This document shows, piece by piece, positions 29,963-34,692 of a DNA stretch of 34,692 nt; within the stretch, counting starts at the first letter, position 1, and the number at the start of each line of letters is the position of its first letter. Source of the DNA: Flavipsychrobacter sp. (GTDB lineage: Bacteria > Bacteroidota > Bacteroidia > Chitinophagales > Chitinophagaceae). The notes under the pieces were generated by a model that searched no databases, was not told the DNA's origin, and saw nothing but the letters and a program-made list of their open reading frames with translations. The stretch spans positions 1 through 34,692 of the forward strand of contig JAEUVZ010000002.1 in NCBI GenBank assembly GCA_016786665.1, written 5' to 3'. Both the position numbers and the translations under genes were made by a program.

Positions 29963-30322
29963 CTAGTTCAGGTACTTTTTTAGTATCAGTTCCAGGCGGT
30001 CTACATCTATTGGTTTCGATACATAGTCGTTCGCTCCCGCTTCCAGGCATTTTTCCCGGTCGCCTTTCATCGCCTGTGCGGTTACGGCTACCACTGGTAT
30101 GTTGTGCGTGGCGCGTATGGCGGGCAGCGCCTCATAGCCATCCATGTCGGGCATCATCATATCCAGCAGTACCACGCCTATCCCTGGTGTCTCGCGGAGA
30201 AAGGCGATGCCCTGCTGTGCGCTGGTGGCGGAAAGGCACTCGTAGCCTTTGGCCTTTAGTGTGGCTTTCAGCGCAAATATATTTCGGTTATCGTCGTCTA
30301 TGATAAGGATCTTTCCGGGCAT
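29963..30322 (-). CDS. Single-domain response regulator
   Basis: This 119-residue CheY-like receiver domain has no output domain. The acidic pair D9-D10-D11, the phospho-acceptor D54 in VVLLDMMMPDMDG, T81 in AVTAQAM and K103 in SKP are all present. It is strikingly similar to the third receiver domain of the neighbouring hybrid kinase (DDD.RNIF, DMMMP.MDGYE, AM.GDREKC..AGA.DY..KP.DVD), so it probably arose by duplication and may compete for the same phosphoryl group. The gene lies 6 nt after the hybrid kinase and 3 nt before cheR. Confidence 0.95.
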   Translation of the reverse strand: MPGKILIIDDDNRNIFALKATLKAKGYECLSATSAQQGIAFLRETPGIGVVLLDMMMPDMDGYEALPAIRATHNIPVVAVTAQAMKGDREKCLEAGANDYVSKPIDVDRLELILKKYLN

Positions 30323-30328
30323 ATCATT

Positions 30329-33300
30329 CTAGTTTTTCTCGTACAGCCATACGCGCAGCAGCGAGAGCAGCTGGTCTACGTCTACCGGCTTGGTAATGTA
30401 ATCGGAAGCGCCCGCCTGTATGCATTTCTCCCTGTCGCCCGACATGGCTTTCGCCGTTACGGCTATCACCGGCAGGTGGCGCCACTGGCTGCGGCTACGT
30501 ATGGCACGGGCGGTTTCGTAGCCGTCCATCTCCGGCATCATCATGTCCAGCAGCACTATGTCTATGCCCATGTGGTCGTTCAGCTTTTGCAGGGCTTCTT
30601 TACCATCTATGGCCGTCAGTACGTTCATATTCTGTTTTTCCAGCGCTTTGGTGAGTGAGAAGATGTTGCGCACGTCGTCATCTACTATCAGTACGGTCTT
30701 CTGCTTCAGCACTTCGTTCAGCGCGCCCAGTTTTTTGCCGCTGCCATTATCCTTTTTGGTCTTGTTCTCTTCTACAATGTGCAGGAAGAGCGATACTTCG
30801 TCTATAATGCGCTGGTAAGAGTGGGCTGTTTTCACCACTATAGAGTCGGCATATTGCTTTATGCGTTGCTCTTCGGTCATGGAGAGGCTTTTGCCGGTGA
30901 AGATGATGATGGGAAGATTTTCCAGCCCGGGTGTTTTCTTCACCTGTTCCAGTGTATCGTAGGCGTGCTGGTCGGGTATGCCCATGTCCAGTATCACGCA
31001 GTCGGCATGGTTGGTGAGGGCCGTGACGCTTTGCTCCACGGTCTTCTTTATTTCCGAGGTGATGTTGAACGATTCCAGGAAGTAGGCGAGTGCCTTGGCG
31101 TGTTTTGGGTTCTCTTCCACTATCAGCACCTTTTTGTTGGTGCGGTTCAGCACGTGTTCCAGCTTGCTGAATATTTCCTGCATTTGCTCTATCGCCACGG
31201 GTTTGTCTATAAAGTTGATGGCGCCTTTCATCAGGCTTTCCTTCTTCACCGAGTGCGACGACATGATGTGTACTGGTATGTGGCGCGTAGCGCTGTCGGT
31301 CTTTAGTTCTTCCATTACCTGCCAGCCGCTCTTTATGGGTAGCTGCAGGTCCAGCAGTATGCCAAGCGGCTTGTATTGCCGGGCCAGTTGCAGGCCTTCG
31401 TCGCCCCTTACGGCCACTATGCCCATGTAGCCCTTCTTGCGGGTATATTCCAGCAGTGCTTTGGCAAAGTGCACGTCATCTTCTATTATCAGGATGGTCT
31501 TGGTGGTGGCGGTAATGCGTTCCCGGTCGTCGGGTATGTTCTCCGGTATCTCGGTAGAGATAAATTCGTTGGCCGCGCTATCCGTTGCCGGCGGGGCCAC
31601 TACCGGTTCTTTTTCGGTTTCCGGTTCCCTCACGGCTTCCTGTTCTTTCTTTAGTTTTTGAGAGCCTGGTATGGAAATGGTAAAGGTGCTGCCCTTGCCC
31701 TGTTCGCTGTGCAAGCTTATGTCTCCGCCCAGCAGCCTGGCCAGTTCCCGGCTGATGGAAAGGCCCAGCCCGGTGCCGCCAAATTTACGGCGGGTAGACC
31801 CGTCCTCCTGCTGGAAGGCCTCAAATATGGCCGACTGCTTTTCTTTAGCTATCCCTATGCCGGTATCGCTTACCGAGAAGCTGATATTGCCCGTGCGCAG
31901 AGGGTCGCTGGCTATGTGCAGTTGCACGCTGCCATCTTTGGTAAACTTCAGTGCGTTGGACAGCAGGTTTTTCAGCACCTGTTCCAGCCGCATCTTGTCG
32001 GTCTCTATCACTTCGTTCACGCCTTCCGCGGTGTGTATGGAGAACTCCAGCCCCTTTTCCCTGGCTACGGCGTCAAACAGGCCGTTTATATCTTGTGCTA
32101 TGTCCTGTATGGCTACCCGCTCATACTCCAGTTCCATTTTACCGGCTTCTATCTTAGAGAGGTCCAGTATTTCGTCAATCAGTGCCAGCAGCCCGTGACC
32201 GGAGCTTTGTATCACCTGTGCATACTCTACTTGGTCGGGGGTCAGGTTTTTATCGTTGTTTTCCTTCAGCAGCCGGCTGAGCAGCAGTATGGAGTTGAGC
32301 GGCGTGCGCAGTTCGTGCGACATATTCGCCAGGAATTCCGATTTGTATTTAGTGCTGAGCGCCAGTTCTTCGGCCTTTTTCTGCACTTCCACATTTTTTT
32401 CCACTATCTGCTGGTTACGTTCTTCCAGCAGGCGGGAGCGTTCTTCCAGTTCGGCGTTGGCTTCCTGTAGTTCTTCCTGCTGCACTTTCAGTTCTTCTTC
32501 CGATGCCTGGAGTTTTTCGGTTTGCGCTTCCAGTTCGGCGTTGATGTTCTCCAGTTCGTTGTGCTGTGCCTGCAGTTCTTCCGCCTGGGCCTGTGTTTCC
32601 TCCAGCAGTTCCTGCAGGTGCTCGTAGCTATTGGCGGCGTTTATGCCGATAGCCAGGTTTTCGGCATTGTTGTTCAGGAAGGCGATTTCGGTTTCGGTTG
32701 GCTCGTGCAGCAGGGCCAGTTCTATCACGGCGATAGTTTCGCCACCGTAGAGCAGGGGAAGGGCTATTACGCAGACCGGCGAGGTATTCCCCAGGCTGGA
32801 ACTGATGTGCAGGTAGCCCGGCGGCAGATCGCTGATGATGATCGTTTCTTTATTGCTAACAGCCTGCCCGGTGATGCCCTGCCCGGCGGCTATGCCACGC
32901 GGCGCGTTCTCCGAGCCGTAGGAGGCGCGGAGCCGCAGGTTCATTTCCGCATCGGTAGTGTAGAGGGTGGCTACCGGTGCCTCCAGGTAGGTGGCCACGG
33001 CGTTTATTATTTTGGTACTCACCGCCTGCAGGAATTTTTCTCCCCGCATGGCATTGCTTATCTGCACCGCTCCCGACTGCAGCCAGTTGCGGCGTTCCAG
33101 TTCGTTGAAGTTGGTTTCCAGGGCTATGGCCATGTTGTTAAGCGCTTCCGATATACGGCCCAGTTCATCTTTGGCGTCATCGAGGCTGCGGGCCTCGTAG
33201 TTGCCCGATGCCAGCTCGCGGGTAATGCCTTCCATCACCGTTATGCGGCGCGATGTTTCTTCATAGGTTTTGCGTTCTTCCTCCTGCTTGCGGATACGAG

Positions 33301-33958
33301 CGTCCAGGTCGGCTTTAATGCGCAGGTATGCCAGTACCGAAAGTATAATGGAGAGCAGCGCCGCCACCAGCACAAATATGGGGGTGTACTTGCTGTAAAG
33401 CTCCTGGTTTTCCAGGCGTGCTTTCAGCAGGGCTTTTTCTTCCGCCTTTATTTTGTCGGCTATGGTCCTGAGGTTAGCCATTATAATGCGCCCTTTCGCC
33501 AGTTCTTCCTTGGTTGCCAAGTATAGCTGGGCACGGTCTTCGGTAGTCAGCTGCGACCCCAGGTCCATCACTTTCTGCATCTGGTCGAAGCGTTCGGTTA
33601 CCAGCGGGCGCAGGGCGTCTATGTTGGATTGTTGTTTGGGATTGTCGGCAGTAAAGTGCTCCAGCCGGTCTATCACTGCCAGGGTTTTTTCTTCAGCCCC
33701 CCGGTAGCTGTCCAGGTAGGCCGGGTCGTTGGAAATGATAAAGCCCCGCTGCCCCGACTGGGCGTCGCGCACCAGCCCCAGCATGCTATCGGAGGTAATG
33801 ATGATTTCGTTGGTGTGGTTCACCAGCTCCGTACTGTTAATGAGCTGGCTGTTGCTGTAGTAGGAGGCGTAAGAGCTCAGCAGCAGTATAAATATGGATA
33901 CCCCAAATACAAACTGGAGTTGCCGCGCCACGGAGTTACTAGCTTTCTTTATTTCCAT
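30329..33958 (-). CDS. Hybrid sensor histidine kinase: CHASE3-HAMP-GAF-HisKA-HATPase-REC-REC-REC
   Basis: This is a 1209-residue inner-membrane sensor. Two membrane helices (about 13-31 and 193-213) flank a CHASE3-type periplasmic helical domain (35-185). A HAMP-like segment, a GAF domain (about 300-440) and a Glu/Gln-rich coiled coil (about 440-535, EELQAQHNELENINAELEAQ and similar) follow. The HisKA box has H548 in MSHELRTPLNSI, and the ATPase has NLLSNALKFT, SDTGIGI and GTGLGLSIS (650-765). Three receiver domains end the protein, with acceptors D870, D991 and D1138. The second is less canonical (EEN in place of the acidic pair). It is the central kinase of the operon, with 27 nt to the upstream kinase gene. 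The signal is unknown. Confidence 0.94.
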   Translation of the reverse strand: MEIKKASNSVARQLQFVFGVSIFILLLSSYASYYSNSQLINSTELVNHTNEIIITSDSMLGLVRDAQSGQRGFIISNDPAYLDSYRGAEEKTLAVIDRLEHFTADNPKQQSNIDALRPLVTERFDQMQKVMDLGSQLTTEDRAQLYLATKEELAKGRIIMANLRTIADKIKAEEKALLKARLENQELYSKYTPIFVLVAALLSIILSVLAYLRIKADLDARIRKQEEERKTYEETSRRITVMEGITRELASGNYEARSLDDAKDELGRISEALNNMAIALETNFNELERRNWLQSGAVQISNAMRGEKFLQAVSTKIINAVATYLEAPVATLYTTDAEMNLRLRASYGSENAPRGIAAGQGITGQAVSNKETIIISDLPPGYLHISSSLGNTSPVCVIALPLLYGGETIAVIELALLHEPTETEIAFLNNNAENLAIGINAANSYEHLQELLEETQAQAEELQAQHNELENINAELEAQTEKLQASEEELKVQQEELQEANAELEERSRLLEERNQQIVEKNVEVQKKAEELALSTKYKSEFLANMSHELRTPLNSILLLSRLLKENNDKNLTPDQVEYAQVIQSSGHGLLALIDEILDLSKIEAGKMELEYERVAIQDIAQDINGLFDAVAREKGLEFSIHTAEGVNEVIETDKMRLEQVLKNLLSNALKFTKDGSVQLHIASDPLRTGNISFSVSDTGIGIAKEKQSAIFEAFQQEDGSTRRKFGGTGLGLSISRELARLLGGDISLHSEQGKGSTFTISIPGSQKLKKEQEAVREPETEKEPVVAPPATDSAANEFISTEIPENIPDDRERITATTKTILIIEDDVHFAKALLEYTRKKGYMGIVAVRGDEGLQLARQYKPLGILLDLQLPIKSGWQVMEELKTDSATRHIPVHIMSSHSVKKESLMKGAINFIDKPVAIEQMQEIFSKLEHVLNRTNKKVLIVEENPKHAKALAYFLESFNITSEIKKTVEQSVTALTNHADCVILDMGIPDQHAYDTLEQVKKTPGLENLPIIIFTGKSLSMTEEQRIKQYADSIVVKTAHSYQRIIDEVSLFLHIVEENKTKKDNGSGKKLGALNEVLKQKTVLIVDDDVRNIFSLTKALEKQNMNVLTAIDGKEALQKLNDHMGIDIVLLDMMMPEMDGYETARAIRSRSQWRHLPVIAVTAKAMSGDREKCIQAGASDYITKPVDVDQLLSLLRVWLYEKN

Positions 33959-33985
33959 CAGGTGTTGTGATTCTGTGTGGTGTAA

Positions 33986-34692
33986 TTAATGTGTCTGTCT
34001 CACGGGTAATACCATGATGAAGGAGGCTCCCTGGCCGGGCCTGCTCTTCGCCGTAATGATACCGGAATGCTTTTCCACAATTTTCTTTACGATGGCCAGG
34101 CCTATGCCGGTTCCTTCGTATTGCTCACGGGCATTCAGGCGCTGGAAGATAGTAAATATCTTTTGGAGGTACATCTCGTCAAAGCCAATGCCGTTATCGG
34201 TAAGCGTTATGCGGCACCATTCGCCCTCCTCACTGGCCGCCGCCTCAAAAGAAAGACCGGAGACGCGCTCAGCGGAAATAGTTATTTCCGGGCGCGATTG
34301 GCTGTCCGTAAACTTCAGCGAGTTACTGAGCAGGTTCTGGAATACCTGGCGCATTTGCCCGGCCACTACTTCCAGTATAGGTATGTTGCCGCATTTGATG
34401 CGGGCGTTTTTCTCCGCTATCTGTAGTTCCAGGTCTTTTACGATGTCGCCCACTACCAGGTTCAGGTCGGTAGGGGTGAACAGTTGCTCCATGGAGAGGC
34501 GGGAGTAGCTCAGCAGGTCGTTTATCAGCACGCTCATCCGCGCGGCCGACTCTATTACCCGGTTGATGCTGTCCGTTGCTTCAGGAGTGTTGTTGAGGTG
34601 CTTTTCCCGTATTACGCTGCTGAATATCTGTATTTTCCGCAGTGGCTCTTTCAGGTCGTGGGAGGCCACGGAAGCAAACTGCTGCAGTTCGT
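33986..34692 (-). CDS. Sensor histidine kinase (5' end missing)
   Basis: The last ~235 residues of a histidine kinase are visible; the frame stays open through the window edge, so the sensor part lies outside. The HisKA box FASVASHDLKEPLRKIQIFS holds the phospho-acceptor histidine. The HATPase part has QNLLSNSLKFTDSQ, TLTDNGIGFDE and YEGTGIGLAIVKKIVEKH. The SHDLKEPLRK form is typical of kinases with PAS or GAF domains in front. It is the first visible gene of the signalling operon; the hybrid kinase starts 27 nt after its stop. An internal GTG could be read as start but cuts the conserved helix, so it is rejected. Confidence 0.93.
   Translation of the reverse strand, partial: ELQQFASVASHDLKEPLRKIQIFSSVIREKHLNNTPEATDSINRVIESAARMSVLINDLLSYSRLSMEQLFTPTDLNLVVGDIVKDLELQIAEKNARIKCGNIPILEVVAGQMRQVFQNLLSNSLKFTDSQSRPEITISAERVSGLSFEAAASEEGEWCRITLTDNGIGFDEMYLQKIFTIFQRLNAREQYEGTGIGLAIVKKIVEKHSGIITAKSRPGQGASFIMVLPVRQTH

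Noticed and set aside
31658-33526. Long plus-strand frames opposite the hybrid kinase
   Set aside because: They are antisense to clear kinase and GAF coding sequence; Phe/Gln/Val-rich translations are typical shadows.

Overview
The window looks like a chromosomal piece of a Bacteroidota bacterium, most likely near Chitinophagaceae (order Chitinophagales). Several signs agree. There are two type B and one type A type IX secretion (T9SS) C-terminal sorting domains. There are PKD-rich secreted proteins, a CotH protein and a CheB/CheR/hybrid-kinase operon without chemoreceptors. Promoter-like sites match the Bacteroidota pattern (TTTG about 20 nt before TAnnTTTG). The closest genus cannot be named from the sequence alone. 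Most of the DNA is moderately GC-rich, with two clearly AT-rich stretches (about 4.92-6.12 kb and 15.05-16.25 kb).

Left part (1-7.5 kb): two tandem PKD/T9SS type B surface proteins, the first cut by the window edge. Behind them lies an unusual rearrangement. A 332-bp segment is present twice as a direct repeat (4589-4920 and 6120-6451, 9 differences). It holds the last codons of the second adhesin, its terminator hairpin and the 3' end of a membrane-protein gene. Between the copies sits a 1.2-kb AT-rich insert with a small secreted protein and the decayed remains of a radical SAM maturase. A tiny lipoprotein ORF and mscL follow.

Middle part (7.6-25.9 kb): mostly housekeeping and metabolic genes in short units. 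They are RNase R + polyprenyl diphosphate synthase, an EVE protein, a sterol-desaturase-family membrane oxidase, ribosome recycling factor, an A-type Fe-S carrier + MORN-like secreted protein, an RlmK-type 23S rRNA methyltransferase, an orphan ABC ATPase, a long acyl-CoA dehydrogenase, an alpha/beta hydrolase + GT2 glycosyltransferase pair, and an RsmI-family methyltransferase divergent from a 3-methyladenine DNA glycosylase. An AHSA1/SRPBCC protein, a DHFR-like reductase and an MBL-fold hydrolase complete the block. Three intergenic regions carry dispersed-repeat-like DNA: phased CGCAAAG heptamers at 11.5 kb, a 184-bp inverted-repeat element at 12.1 kb and an 82-bp direct repeat at 18.1-18.3 kb.

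Right part (25.9-34.7 kb): a secreted P-domain/CotH/T9SS protein, a GNAT acetyltransferase, and a minus-strand signalling operon. Its transcription order is histidine kinase (cut by the window edge), a 1209-residue CHASE3-GAF-kinase-REC-REC-REC hybrid, a single-domain response regulator, CheR and CheB.

No tRNA, rRNA, CRISPR array or intact transposase was found. The points most worth a second look are the repeat-flanked insert, the paired AACC-N4-GGTT operators before the AHSA1 gene, the promoters placed so close to start codons that leaderless mRNAs are likely, and the receptor-less CheR/CheB set beside a glutamate-rich coiled-coil kinase.
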